Assembly (NCBI GenBank): GCA_016550405.1
Contig: JABXGX010000005.1
Location: 1 to 54,223, forward strand
Origin: an archaeon
GTDB taxonomy: Archaea > Asgardarchaeota > Hermodarchaeia > Hermodarchaeales > Hermodarchaeaceae
Reading direction: 5' to 3'
DNA: 54,223 bases
Shown here: piece by piece, positions 43,235-52,507 of the stretch
Position numbering within the stretch: position 1 is the stretch's first letter
How the letters are laid out: the number at the start of each line of letters is the position of its first letter
The notes under the pieces: model-generated
Databases searched by the model: none
Told to the model about the DNA's origin: nothing
What the model saw: the letters and a program-made list of their open reading frames with translations, nothing else
Translations under genes and position numbers: made by a program

Positions 43235-44965
43235 TCATTCGGTCATATTTATGTTGACTTTCTCCCCATTTTGTTCAACATAACCAAAACCCTTACGCTC
43301 TAATTGCACGATAGTGCCGGTTTCTAACCTCTTGAGGTGCTGTTCCCCAAGGCCGTTCACAATCTGCAGACTCTTGGGGTTATATTTTTCATTGATAAGG
43401 AGCACATCGGGAATTGACAGTTGTATTGGAATGGAATTGGAAGTGACCCACTGGATTTTCATTGATGCTTGTTTTAAAGAATCGCCAGCAAACGAGCAAT
43501 TCAAAGTGTTGGGTGTCTTTCCTTCAACTTGGAGGTTGAATGCATGTTTCAACCGAAAAATATCGCCCTTGTTGAGTTGAATTGCGTCTTGTCCATCAAT
43601 TAAGACTTGGTCTTCAATTGAAATCTGTCGGCTTCCCCGATCCTTGAAATCAGGGTGTAGTGGGATTTCAGCAACAAAAGGTCTAGCATCTTTAATTTTG
43701 ACCGGTGTTGGTTGAGTAACGCAATAATAGCGATTAGCTATCGGGTCGGCAATTTTTCGATTAATTCCAAGTAGAACGGACCAATCAAGAATGGGTTGTG
43801 CTACACTAAGTCCTACTTCTCGAGTCATTTCGCGAATAGCTTCGGGTAAAATACCTCGACGACGAAGGGCGGAAATGGTTGTAAGACGAATATCGTCCCA
43901 ACCACTAATCGTCTTTGATTCGATGAGCGGTCGAATCTTTCGTTTACTGACGGGGCTTCCTTCGATGGCAAAACGTGACCATTCCTGAATGATAGGTTGG
44001 GGGTATTCAAAGAGGTCGCGGATATAGGTCTGGAGTTCTCCTCTTGTGGCGAACTCGTTGCTTCGTAGAACATGGCTAATGCCATTTCGGTAATCTTCCA
44101 AGGCATTGGCGAAATCGTAAGTAGGCCAGAGTCGGTAACGATCACCTTGGATGGGGTGGGGGTAGTCGATGATTCGGAAGATGTTCGGATCCCGCATAAC
44201 TGCGTTTGGGTGGGTCATATCAATTCGAAGTCGGCATACAATCTCGCCTTCAGCATACTGGCCTTCGAGGATTTTTTCCCAAATGTCTTGGTTTTCTACA
44301 CTCTTTGTGTTGCGGTGTGGGCATTCGGTGCCCATTCTTCGGTGCTCGCTAATCCTTTCTGCTGGGCAAGCACAAAAATAGGCTTCATTGCGTTGGAGTA
44401 ATTCTTTTGCGTGCCCGTAAAAATAGGGGATATCATCGGATACAGTAAGTTCTTCATCCCAGTCGATATCCATCCATTGGTATCCTTCTTTAAAGGCATC
44501 ATAAAACTCTCGATGAACGTTTCTGGGGTTGGTGTCTTCAAAGCGAAGAATTACTTTTCCCTCATATTTTCGTGCATAATACCAGTTAATATAGCCTGCA
44601 TACGCGTGACCAATATGTGGAAATCCACTGGGTTCGGGAGGTAATCGAGTAATAACCTTTCCTTGCACCGCATTTGGTAATGGTGGTAGCTCTCTAACTC
44701 GATGTTCCTTGGTCGTTTCGAGTAATTCTGGTGCAAGTGTTTTTAGCTCTGAGATTTGGACTGCAACGGACATCTGGTTGACTTGATTTACAATTTGATT
44801 TACTTGGGTGATTATATCCCTAGCTTTGGGTCGCAATTCAGGTTGTTCAGCTAGCAGTTTGCCAATAACCGCCTTTGCACTGGCCTTCCCATCAAATTTG
44901 ATGGCATTGGCTAGTGCATATTTTCGAATGAGTTCCTGTGAGGCTGATTGGGTTTGGTCCTTCAC
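43235..44965 (-). CDS. gltX: Glutamyl-tRNA synthetase, archaeal type
   Basis: The enzyme charges tRNA with glutamate and, in archaea, usually tRNA-Gln for later amidation. The 576 residues include the HIGH motif PHIGHAYAGYINW near residue 118, RFEDTNPRN, the zinc-type cluster CACPAERISEHRRMGTECPH, IEGSPVSKRKI in place of KMSKS, and the beta-barrel anticodon domain of the archaeal/eukaryotic class. Length is normal. The start shown is GTG at 44965. It shares a strand with the AK6-like kinase gene upstream (49 bases). Confidence 0.95.
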   Translation of the reverse strand: MKDQTQSASQELIRKYALANAIKFDGKASAKAVIGKLLAEQPELRPKARDIITQVNQIVNQVNQMSVAVQISELKTLAPELLETTKEHRVRELPPLPNAVQGKVITRLPPEPSGFPHIGHAYAGYINWYYARKYEGKVILRFEDTNPRNVHREFYDAFKEGYQWMDIDWDEELTVSDDIPYFYGHAKELLQRNEAYFCACPAERISEHRRMGTECPHRNTKSVENQDIWEKILEGQYAEGEIVCRLRIDMTHPNAVMRDPNIFRIIDYPHPIQGDRYRLWPTYDFANALEDYRNGISHVLRSNEFATRGELQTYIRDLFEYPQPIIQEWSRFAIEGSPVSKRKIRPLIESKTISGWDDIRLTTISALRRRGILPEAIREMTREVGLSVAQPILDWSVLLGINRKIADPIANRYYCVTQPTPVKIKDARPFVAEIPLHPDFKDRGSRQISIEDQVLIDGQDAIQLNKGDIFRLKHAFNLQVEGKTPNTLNCSFAGDSLKQASMKIQWVTSNSIPIQLSIPDVLLINEKYNPKSLQIVNGLGEQHLKRLETGTIVQLERKGFGYVEQNGEKVNINMTE

Positions 44966-45014
44966 GGGTTGTCGGCCTTCTTCATTCTACTGTGTTCAAA
45001 GCTAGGGGTGCCAC

Positions 45015-45623
45015 TTATGCTTTTTGTGATGTGTTAGGAAGTCGATTCTCCTCCATAATCTGATGAATAACCTTTGGGTCCAGCGCTGCTAGCCAGGAGA
45101 TCTTACCAACAGTATGGTGGACTCCTTGCTCTGACAGGATTTCTGTTATGATACTAACAACTTCCTGGACTGCGAGGTTCGTTGTGTCAATTTCAAAAAT
45201 CTTATTTTGGCTATGCCGAGCTAATGCTTGGGAAGTACAGTCGCCAAGGATTTCTGCTTGGATATTTTCCAAGATTTTCTCTGAAGTCCATCCACGTTTA
45301 ACTAATCTTTCTATGAGGATCAGCGGATGACACCGAAGAACAATTAGTACTTTCAGGAGTTTTCCAGGAACGACATCGGCAAAGTGTCCAATGATAATCG
45401 ATTCTTTTTGTTGAGTCTGGAACAGATGATTGAGATAATCTTCAACTCTGTCGATGTCTGCTATGAGCGTTTCACGAAGCGGGTCCACACCCTGATGTAA
45501 TTCGAACTCCTTGACTATCTGACCCAGTTCAAGGATTTCCACGTCTAGTTTCTGCGCTAATAGGGTGCCAACCTTGGATTTGCCCGTTCCAGGCGTTCCA
45601 GAGATTGCGATCACACAACCCAC
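45015..45623 (-). CDS. AK6/Fap7-type adenylate kinase family protein
   Basis: Fap7/AK6 proteins have adenylate kinase or ATPase activity and help small-subunit ribosome maturation. The 202 residues have the P-loop ISGTPGTGKSKVG at the N-terminus, IIIGHFADVVPG, VLRCHPLILIERLVKRGW, and IFEIDTTN. The typical AK6 length is about 170 to 190, so there is a short C-terminal extension with a Lys/Arg/Asn-rich end. It is in the same orientation as gltX and 49 bases upstream of it. Confidence 0.9.
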   Translation of the reverse strand: MGCVIAISGTPGTGKSKVGTLLAQKLDVEILELGQIVKEFELHQGVDPLRETLIADIDRVEDYLNHLFQTQQKESIIIGHFADVVPGKLLKVLIVLRCHPLILIERLVKRGWTSEKILENIQAEILGDCTSQALARHSQNKIFEIDTTNLAVQEVVSIITEILSEQGVHHTVGKISWLAALDPKVIHQIMEENRLPNTSQKA

Positions 45624-45735
45624 AGTCTATCACCCCATATCTCCAAAAGGTGAAATGAGTCATGTTGACAATTAACAAAATAACTGATAAGACTAATCCT
45701 TTATGCTCAAACCGGAAAAAAGGCATGAGTTTAAG

Positions 45736-45978
45736 CTAGGCGAGATTGGATTGGTTTAGAAGTTTTTCACGTTTATCGCGCTCATAATTCTCAAGGGCGG
45801 CTAATTCACGTTGTAGCCGAATTCGATGGGTTCCACTTGATATTGCAATAGCCTGGCGAAGGAGACGTTTCTCGCGGCGAATATCTCGATGGGGGCTCTC
45901 GTCAAATGGTCTTTGATTGCCGCGGAGGGATTCTAAACAATCAGTACTCACTGATTTTGCACCAGGTGTTTTATCCAC
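45736..45978 (-). CDS. Small basic helical protein, unknown
   Basis: This 80-residue protein has a disordered N-terminus and a long charged helix (RDIRREKRLLRQAIAISS, LQRELAALENYERDKREKLL). No cysteines or membrane segment are present. The start shown is GTG at 45978, and a TTTTAAATAG box A lies directly upstream, so transcription may begin inside this ORF and the true start may be lower (for example GTG near 45951). Coding capacity is likely but not certain. Confidence 0.5.
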   Translation of the reverse strand: MDKTPGAKSVSTDCLESLRGNQRPFDESPHRDIRREKRLLRQAIAISSGTHRIRLQRELAALENYERDKREKLLNQSNLA

Positions 45979-46028
45979 AAATTTCTATTTAAAACAATAG
46001 AGGGTTATGTATAAGTGAAATGGAGTGT

Positions 46029-46679
46029 TTAGGTTCCATCTGATAACTGGTAGCGAGTTCCACGAGTAAAACTTTTCTTTCGAACTACCATCTTTTTGGT
46101 TATCAACGTGTCCAATGCAAATTGAACTCGGGCTTGTGTCCAACCAGTGGACACCATAATCTGCTCAATTGACACCTTCCCCTCTTTACGCGCTGCGATA
46201 TCTAATATGGCTGCCTCATCCTCGCTGAGAAACTGACTGTGCAATCGTACCATGCGAGTGCCCTGAACCTCTGTGAACTGCACGGCTTTGTCCGCTTCTA
46301 ATTGCTTTAACGCCTTTTCGAATTTCTTCCTTGATAATTTTCGATATTCATTCACATCATGAATCTCTGTATACAAATCTGCAACGGAAACCGTGGTGCT
46401 GGTAGGTTCGCCCACATGGCCTTGAGCAAGAAGGTATACGATATACTCCTGAAGCGTTTGAGGGACCTGGACTTCAATATGAAATTCTTCCTTAAGCTGT
46501 TGAAGACGGGTCTCTGAGTCTGAGAACAACTCTGATTTTACAGGACTATGACGATCAACGTTTTCAAGGCGAGCTTGAAGTTCCTTATCTTTAGTGGGGT
46601 CTTTAGCTACTATTTTATCTTTCAGTCGCTTACCATAGCGAGAGTAGGCTTCATCGAGGTCTTTTTCTTCAGAAGGCAT
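46029..46679 (-). CDS. Double winged-helix protein resembling ESCRT-II EAP30/Vps22
   Basis: The 216 residues have a charged N-terminal helical part (1-80) and two winged-helix units (about 90-155 and 155-216). The order and spacing match the EAP30/SNF8 family by eye: SRKKFEKALKQLEADKAVQF is like the Vps22 first wing region, GTRMVRLHSQFLSEDEAAIL like its linker, and VSIEQIMVSTGWTQARVQFA like its second helix. ESCRT-II proteins of this kind are known in Asgard archaea. A simple DNA-binding protein is the alternative. I chose the ATG at 46679 with AGGAG eight bases before it; a TTG at 46805 is in frame. TTTTAAAAG near 46730 fits as box A. Confidence 0.6.
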   Translation of the reverse strand: MPSEEKDLDEAYSRYGKRLKDKIVAKDPTKDKELQARLENVDRHSPVKSELFSDSETRLQQLKEEFHIEVQVPQTLQEYIVYLLAQGHVGEPTSTTVSVADLYTEIHDVNEYRKLSRKKFEKALKQLEADKAVQFTEVQGTRMVRLHSQFLSEDEAAILDIAARKEGKVSIEQIMVSTGWTQARVQFALDTLITKKMVVRKKSFTRGTRYQLSDGT

Positions 46680-46808
46680 TTCTGCATCTCCTACACATTT
46701 ATTCATTATCCCTAACAAATGTCGGGCTTTTAAAATCTCGGAGCTGCTTAAGCTCCTTAAGGAAATCACTGCTATTGATTGAGGATTACCCAAAAGTGAT
46801 TTCAATAC

Positions 46809-48239
46809 TTACCCGATTAGCAGTTGACGCCACAAATCCGTAAACCATGAGATTACTTCTAAACAAAGATCACTTGAATCCTTAGCAATTACATCGATGA
46901 TGGTTATAGACTGTGAATTTGGTTCATGATTTATAGGTTGGATTACAGATAATGTTCGTGGTCCAAAGGCATCTGGGGGTAAATTGTAGAATACTGTCTC
47001 ATTATCTACACATATTTCGGGAAAACGAAATATGATATCTGTATAGTTTTTCTTCTGTTGCGTTAGATACGGAGTTACAATATCAATCTGGGCTTTGGGG
47101 AAGTGCATAGGTTGTTCAGCAACGATCCCCGTATAACCGGTTTGCATGAAGAATTCATTCTGTGGTGTTGTAAGATCTATGAGACAAAAAGACGAGTTTG
47201 TAAAAGAGGTCACATTCAAATCAAAAGCGTATCCCCACGACTGATTTTGTGACATCGAGGTCGTAATTGGATTTGCTTTAAATCCAATGTGGGTTTCATT
47301 GTCAATGTATGGGTTCAGCGGGGGGGTCACAAGGCTTCCGATGCGATAAACCTCGTGCACCGTCATATTTGCCAAAAGTGTCGTACCATTATAGACATTT
47401 TTCGGGAAGATAAGCATCGACTCACCCCAGTTATAGATATTGGTATCTTCCGTTTGCAAGGTGTTGAAGGTTACATTACAGTGGACAATTGTAGGAGTAT
47501 TGTAGGGTATTGTATCATTTTCTGGTCGGATATCAAAGGTGAATGTATACATATCATCCATCGTATCGGTTTGTAGCCAAGCATTTTCGCTACTATTCAG
47601 AAGGTAATCCCAAAAGAGAGAATAATACCCTGACATGGTACTGTGTCCTCTAAGTGTGCGTCTTTCAAATTCAAATTGCATGTTTGGATGAATATTTTCC
47701 ACAACATAACTGATACTATTCGCATCGATTTCAGGGGGGATATGGTAGGCATTCCCATAGTAGTCATAGAACACATAAGGATCAATTATTGTAAAATTCA
47801 CATCGTCGTCGAAGGCCCGCGAAATGGTGAGGTTTAGTGGTTGTTCTCCTCCGAATGTTCCTCCAGCATAACGGCTTATCAGGTAATTAATTTCAACCTG
47901 ACCTGATTCATTGATAAATACAAAAAAGGTGTCCTGCTGGAGAATATACAGTGCACCTTGGGTCGGCGGAATTGGCTCAGGCTCTGGTAGCAGATTGATA
48001 TAAGCCCAAGCACTGCCCCCAATTATGATGGTAATTAGCGCGACAACCAGTCCTATCCGGACCCAACCTGGCATTCTACGGGGTCTTTGCCTTTCCTGGC
48101 GGTCTCGTTTCCGCTGGAGTTTTTCTGGTACTTTCTCGAGACGCTTTTGCTTTTGTTTCTTTCCTTTCCGTTGTCGACGTGACACCGCGAACAACCAACC
48201 TATCAGGCGAGACCGTCGATTATGTTTCCCGTATTTCAA
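46809..48239 (-). CDS. Single-pass surface protein with many N-glycosylation sequons
   Basis: The 476-residue protein has a very basic cytoplasmic N-terminus (about 1-56, rich in Lys and Arg), one membrane segment (about 60-82), and a large outer domain of about 390 residues with beta-rich sequence. I count more than ten N-x-S/T sequons (for example NES, NLT, NFT, NDT, NVT, NGT, NMT, NET, NQS, NSS and NYT), so it is probably glycosylated. No enzyme motif is seen. It ends 130 bases before the EAP30-like gene. Confidence 0.75.
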   Translation of the reverse strand: MKYGKHNRRSRLIGWLFAVSRRQRKGKKQKQKRLEKVPEKLQRKRDRQERQRPRRMPGWVRIGLVVALITIIIGGSAWAYINLLPEPEPIPPTQGALYILQQDTFFVFINESGQVEINYLISRYAGGTFGGEQPLNLTISRAFDDDVNFTIIDPYVFYDYYGNAYHIPPEIDANSISYVVENIHPNMQFEFERRTLRGHSTMSGYYSLFWDYLLNSSENAWLQTDTMDDMYTFTFDIRPENDTIPYNTPTIVHCNVTFNTLQTEDTNIYNWGESMLIFPKNVYNGTTLLANMTVHEVYRIGSLVTPPLNPYIDNETHIGFKANPITTSMSQNQSWGYAFDLNVTSFTNSSFCLIDLTTPQNEFFMQTGYTGIVAEQPMHFPKAQIDIVTPYLTQQKKNYTDIIFRFPEICVDNETVFYNLPPDAFGPRTLSVIQPINHEPNSQSITIIDVIAKDSSDLCLEVISWFTDLWRQLLIG

Positions 48240-48357
48240 CCTTACGGCTTAGGCTACAAATTATGTAATGGTGGGTACAGGAGTAGGAGAAAATTTAAAT
48301 GACCCACTGTGAACAGAGGTCGCGCCATCCACTTACATCCCATGAAAAAACGTGGTG

Positions 48358-48714
48358 ATGCAAATGTCAGAGAAAGAAGAAGTGTCAGAAGAGCCTGAAG
48401 CTGAAGAACCAGAAAAGGAAGCTCCCCCAAGTGAACCTATTGAAGAAGTCCTCGATGAGGAGGATCAAGAACCCCTTGAAGAGGAAAAGCCCAAGAAAAA
48501 AGGCTCTAAGAAGCGTGCCAAGTTATCTGTTCTTCAAGCAGCTGTTTTAGAAACTATCCGCGAACGTCCTCAACGACCACGTGCCATCCAAACTATCATC
48601 AGAGGAACCGGTGGAGTGGATGTACCACGAAATGAAATTATCCGATCATTGAACGAGTTACAAGCTAAGGGGCTTGTTGAGAAAGTCACGACAAAAGCGT
48701 GGCAAGCAAAATAA
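48358..48714 (+). CDS. Acidic-tailed winged-helix protein, unknown
   Basis: The 118-residue protein begins with a strongly acidic disordered part (SEEPEAEEPEKEAPP), then a Lys patch (KPKKKGSKKRAKL), and ends in a winged helix (about 62-118: VLQAAVLETIRERPQRPRAI, RNEIIRSLNELQAKGLVEKV). This resembles a nucleic-acid-binding domain with a regulatory acidic tail. Several start codons are in frame (GTG 48352 and 48355, ATG 48358 and 48364). AATTTAAATGACC near 48293 could be box A. It is convergent with herA. Confidence 0.75.
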   Translation: MQMSEKEEVSEEPEAEEPEKEAPPSEPIEEVLDEEDQEPLEEEKPKKKGSKKRAKLSVLQAAVLETIRERPQRPRAIQTIIRGTGGVDVPRNEIIRSLNELQAKGLVEKVTTKAWQAK

Positions 48715-48737
48715 TGCTTCAAGGCTCTTGCTATTAA

Positions 48738-50270
48738 CTACCGGCCTTTTAATTCAGCTAAAGCACGTTCGGCGATATTCATTGCTTTTTGGTATTTCTT
48801 CTCTGCCTTCTTTAATTCAGCTTCGAGTTTGTGAATTTGGGCTGTGAGTTTCGAATTGTCCTCACGAAGGTCATGCAGTTTTTGTTCTGCAGCTTGAAGC
48901 TCTGAACGTAACGCACTAACCTGTTGTGGCATCTGGCCACCATTTGCCCCCTCTGTCAATTGCTGAAACCGCTCAACGGCTGCTTTGATTCGTCCAGCAA
49001 AATCTGTTCGCAGCCGGATACGCCGTTTTTCCAACTCCTCAAGGGTCTGTTTTTCCGCAAAATCAAGCGGGTTAAAACCCGTTGCTCCATGAGTGGTTTC
49101 TCGGCTTCGCACATCTACAAAAACAGGCACTTCAACAGCATCACCTGCCACAACAACCTGACCTGTATCTAAGCGTTGAATGTCTTCTGCCCATTCTTTC
49201 GAAAGTCCTTCAGTGCTGGAGACGGTGATATCAACGTCCCGAATATCAGTGAGCTGGTGGATAATCCAGGTGCCAACTTGGCTCCTGACGGTGGTATCTA
49301 GGAGTTGTGGTTTCTGGGTAATTACAACTAAGTTAGCTGCGAATTTGCGTCCTTCTTGCGCGAATAAGCGCATCATACCCGTGGTGGCTGCTTTTCCACG
49401 ATTCGGAGCGAGGGTATGGGCTTCATCTACAAAACAATAGAAGGGAGGGATTTCTCGATTAACAGCCGCATGATACAAATCGCTAAGGATTTCCTGTGAA
49501 AGAGCCTCCTGAACACCTAAATCAAGACCTCGAAAGTTGATGATAGTTCCCTGTCCTGATACAACTAAATCCTTAGGATGTGTTCCGAGGAGCGCTTCAA
49601 TAGGTAGATCTGCTCCTGGATTGGCATGCAAGTCTGCAAACTCGATAACACTCATCTCATAGCTACGTGGTTCTACCTCAAAGCGTTCACTTCCTACTTC
49701 GGCAGGAATTTTTAGACTCGAATACTCTCCATGCCGGTCAAGTACTACTATCGGGATGCCTTTTTTGAGAAATTCTTCCATAATTACCGCGGTCGTATAG
49801 CTTTTCCCACTGCCAGTCTTTCCCACTACAAAGAGACGACCTAGCCGTTGTACAGGTAATTGAACTGGTATAGTATTTCCTGAGATTTGACCAACATAGG
49901 TTCCCTCCTCGAGAGGAATATCGATCCCCAATGCTTCACTCACTGTACGTGGTGTAGCCTTATAGATCATCATTTCAGGATTGAACGGGGTTCGAGGCAT
50001 GGGTCCGATAACACTGCATTGTCCTAAGGTTGACCTCTTCTCACGTGTCAATTCTTTACAGAGAAGTAAATACTCCTCTCCTCGGTGATTTATTGATAGA
50101 AAGTCATTTCGACCCACTTCTCCCTGCTTCAACACGCGTATTCTAAGCGTATGTGTCGTAGTTTTCCCTACAATTTCAGCGACGGGCTCGATTTGAACCG
50201 TTTCCGGAGATTCTGATTCCTCTTCATTTTCGAAGGTGTCTGGTTCTTTTTGAGGTGGGTCAGAAAACAT
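48738..50270 (-). CDS. herA: HerA-type DNA translocase/helicase with C-terminal coiled coil
   Basis: HerA is a hexameric ATPase of the FtsK-HerA superfamily that works with NurA in end resection. The 510 residues have an N-terminal HAS-barrel, Walker A VGKTGSGKSYTTAVIM, VVLDRHGEYSSL, Walker B FYCFVDEAHTLAPN, RKFAANLVVITQKPQ, and a C-terminal coiled coil of about 60 residues (ELQAAEQKLHDLREDNSKLT). The coiled coil is longer than usual. No nurA, mre11 or rad50 is nearby. I chose ATG at 50270 behind GAGG; an earlier start at 50309 is possible. It is divergent from the gene at 50488. Confidence 0.9.
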   Translation of the reverse strand: MFSDPPQKEPDTFENEEESESPETVQIEPVAEIVGKTTTHTLRIRVLKQGEVGRNDFLSINHRGEEYLLLCKELTREKRSTLGQCSVIGPMPRTPFNPEMMIYKATPRTVSEALGIDIPLEEGTYVGQISGNTIPVQLPVQRLGRLFVVGKTGSGKSYTTAVIMEEFLKKGIPIVVLDRHGEYSSLKIPAEVGSERFEVEPRSYEMSVIEFADLHANPGADLPIEALLGTHPKDLVVSGQGTIINFRGLDLGVQEALSQEILSDLYHAAVNREIPPFYCFVDEAHTLAPNRGKAATTGMMRLFAQEGRKFAANLVVITQKPQLLDTTVRSQVGTWIIHQLTDIRDVDITVSSTEGLSKEWAEDIQRLDTGQVVVAGDAVEVPVFVDVRSRETTHGATGFNPLDFAEKQTLEELEKRRIRLRTDFAGRIKAAVERFQQLTEGANGGQMPQQVSALRSELQAAEQKLHDLREDNSKLTAQIHKLEAELKKAEKKYQKAMNIAERALAELKGR

Positions 50271-50487
50271 TATCATAACCTCGCGTGTGTATTGCCTTTG
50301 AAAGCACACCCTTATAGACTTCCCGTGTCTCTCCTATTCGAAAAATAAGCAGTAATTTTCCCGTAGTATCGATGAGTTTCAATAGTCACATGCTTTTTTG
50401 AATCATCAAGACCCAATTCTGGTTTGGTTTCAGAGCTAACAGAACACTTTTTTCCTCTTCCACTACAGTCTGTAAGAGGGTCCTGCC

Positions 50488-51126
50488 GTGTCAACAGAGA
50501 TTCCTGTCGGGGAACTTTCACCGAGTCTAGCCTTTGGGGCTGCTTACTTTTGCATCTCATCAATTGGAACTCGACTAATCAATATCGCCGAAACCTATAC
50601 TGAAGAAGGCTTCTTCGGCACTGCAACTGTTTCTTTCCGCATGCCCAGTACAAAGGATCGACTTGAAGTAACTTTACTTGTCGATTCAAAAACACCTACA
50701 ATCAAAATGGACATCACTGGTGGTGATAAAGCAAAGCGCTCTGAATATCTCGATGAAATTGCCAATCGAATCACAGAAACTCTAGAACGATTTAGTAGTG
50801 TACCAGGTGTCAAACTCTCCCATGCCTCAAAAGCCGTTGTTGTCGAACGTAAAATCGATGAAGCCCTCAACCAGCTCCTTACCGACCCGGATTACCGAAA
50901 AGTCTATGTCCAAGTCGCTGATGCTCGTGAACGCTTAATTCGCATCGGTGGGGATTTCCAACCCGCCACTCTCGAAATGAGCGCCATCCTTGAACCTCTC
51001 GCGGGGAAGACGGGACAAATCCCTGAAGATAATCGTGAAGATCTCGCTCTAAATTTACTTCGCTGGAAGAAAGAGATCAAAAAAGTCGTCAACCAACTAA
51101 CCAGTGAAAATGATAACGAGGACTAA
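50488..51126 (+). CDS. Unknown soluble protein (212 aa)
   Basis: I do not recognise this protein. It has an N-terminal beta-rich part with VTLLVDSKTPTIKMDITGGD, a helical middle (RSEYLDEIANRITETLERF) and a charged C-terminal helical region ending in an acidic tail. There is no membrane segment and only one cysteine. The start is GTG at 50488 with GAGG about nine bases before it. It is divergent from herA across 217 bases and convergent with the small zinc protein gene (12 bases between stops). Confidence 0.75.
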   Translation: MSTEIPVGELSPSLAFGAAYFCISSIGTRLINIAETYTEEGFFGTATVSFRMPSTKDRLEVTLLVDSKTPTIKMDITGGDKAKRSEYLDEIANRITETLERFSSVPGVKLSHASKAVVVERKIDEALNQLLTDPDYRKVYVQVADARERLIRIGGDFQPATLEMSAILEPLAGKTGQIPEDNREDLALNLLRWKKEIKKVVNQLTSENDNED

Positions 51127-51138
51127 AGTCAGTCCTTA

Positions 51139-51372
51139 CTAAGCGCCATAGCGCCATTTGTCTACTTTCTTATCTTGTTTTGTCTGTTTTTTGTAGATTT
51201 TGTAATGTTTCTGGCATAAGTAAAAGCGACGTGCCCGATCATCATCAAACGCTGCACCGGCAGCTTGTAATGCTTCACGGACCTTATCTGCAGTAAGAGA
51301 ACGGGTTGCCTTCTCATCGCATCCTTTCACACTACAGACCGTACCCTGCTTCACTTTTCCCAAACCATTCAC
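51139..51372 (-). CDS. Small zinc-finger-like archaeal protein
   Basis: The 77-residue protein has two metal-binding halves: CSVKGC near residue 13 and CQKH near 53 (Cys13, Cys18, Cys53, His56). Between them is a helix with ADKVREALQAAGAAF, and the end is basic (HYKIYKKQTKQDKKVDKWRYG). This layout appears in small conserved archaeal proteins of unknown role and could bind RNA. AAAGGAG five bases before the ATG at 51372 is a strong ribosome site. The polyferredoxin gene ends seven bases upstream, so it may share that operon. Confidence 0.82.
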   Translation of the reverse strand: MNGLGKVKQGTVCSVKGCDEKATRSLTADKVREALQAAGAAFDDDRARRFYLCQKHYKIYKKQTKQDKKVDKWRYGA

Positions 51373-51378
51373 ACTCCT

Positions 51379-52494
51379 TTAATCATATTCAGCTTTGACT
51401 GAGTCATGACCACATTTTGCTACACAATCGAGGCAGAGAATGCATTCGGAGTCATGGATCGGACCAAAGGGCTTGGCCATTACATCGATACCGACGGGGC
51501 AGGCTTGTTTGCATCGAGGGGAATCGCAGGCTGGACCAAGGCATTCGGTGGCGCTGCGGCTGACAGTGAGGAAGCTAAATTGGCCAACCAGACCCATCAT
51601 GGCGCCAGCAGGGCAAATATAACGACAGTAGGGACGGGTCATGAAGAGTGCAACAAGGAGCACCACTGCTAAGAATCCTAATCGAAAATACATCGGAAAA
51701 CCCCAGGCGAGGAAAGGGGGATTCCATTCAGTGAGGATAGGGGAAATCACACCATAGAGGTACAAGTAGGGGAGAATCACGAAGAAGGTGCTTGAAGGGT
51801 TAATGGTGGTCCATATTGCGGTGGCGAATTCGAGATTTATTGCACCTCGAAGAGCTGCATCCACTCCTAAAAATGTCGATATCCCAAGCCACGCAACAAA
51901 GAAAAGGATAACAAATAGTATCACGTATTTTACACTTTTGAGACGGCGGTCCCACTGCTTGGAGGGGTATCGTTTGCGGATTGGAGTCAAGGCGAATAAG
52001 TCTTGAACAAAGCCAAAGGGGCAAATCCATCCGCAGAAGCTTCGTCCAATGAGTATCGGTACAATAAGGATGACACCAACTGCAATGTAGGGGAATATGC
52101 CCTGTTGTCCCAAAAACTGGATTATTTCAAAATACCCAGTGCCAGTGCCTTGGGCAATGCCTTGTGGCATATCGAATGGAAGTGGAATGTATCCAAAGAT
52201 GGGTATAAGCCAGGCAACACCGGAGAAGATGGTCCCCACAAGGGGGTCATAGCCCAACACAAAAACAATGCCCGCATAGAAGAGCACAAGAAAAGCGGAA
52301 AGCTGAACAATAAATCGGATGATGCGTATTGCAAGAAGTTCTTCAAAGGCTTTGCTCACCCAATAGTGCAGGGTTTTATAGGGACGGGTTTTTTCAAGGA
52401 GGGTCTTTTTCCACCGTGATAGGGGTCGTCCTAGTCTATCCCAGATTCGTTCATAATCTTCTTCTGGTTCGGGTTCAGTTGTTGGATCACTCAT
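51379..52494 (-). CDS. NapH/RdxA-like membrane polyferredoxin
   Basis: The 371-residue protein has about six membrane segments and two inward cysteine motifs, CGWICPFGFVQDLF and CRYICPAGAMMG, as in NapH, NosR and CcoG, followed by C-terminal ferredoxin-type clusters (CLGPACDSPRCKQACP and CILCLDCVAKCGHD). It probably carries electrons across or along the membrane; the donor and acceptor are unknown. A longer frame reaches back to 52605, but GGGGAT before the ATG at 52494 fits better, and the 49-codon ORF at 52508 ends 13 bases before it. It is followed by a small zinc protein. Confidence 0.9.
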   Translation of the reverse strand: MSDPTTEPEPEEDYERIWDRLGRPLSRWKKTLLEKTRPYKTLHYWVSKAFEELLAIRIIRFIVQLSAFLVLFYAGIVFVLGYDPLVGTIFSGVAWLIPIFGYIPLPFDMPQGIAQGTGTGYFEIIQFLGQQGIFPYIAVGVILIVPILIGRSFCGWICPFGFVQDLFALTPIRKRYPSKQWDRRLKSVKYVILFVILFFVAWLGISTFLGVDAALRGAINLEFATAIWTTINPSSTFFVILPYLYLYGVISPILTEWNPPFLAWGFPMYFRLGFLAVVLLVALFMTRPYCRYICPAGAMMGLVGQFSFLTVSRSATECLGPACDSPRCKQACPVGIDVMAKPFGPIHDSECILCLDCVAKCGHDSVKAEYD

Positions 52495-52507
52495 AGTAAA
52501 AATCCCC

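Noticed and set aside
50312..50563. Minus-strand frame of 83 residues upstream of herA
   Set aside because: It overlaps the start of the plus-strand gene at 50488 and has no ribosome site. The region reads better as a divergent promoter.
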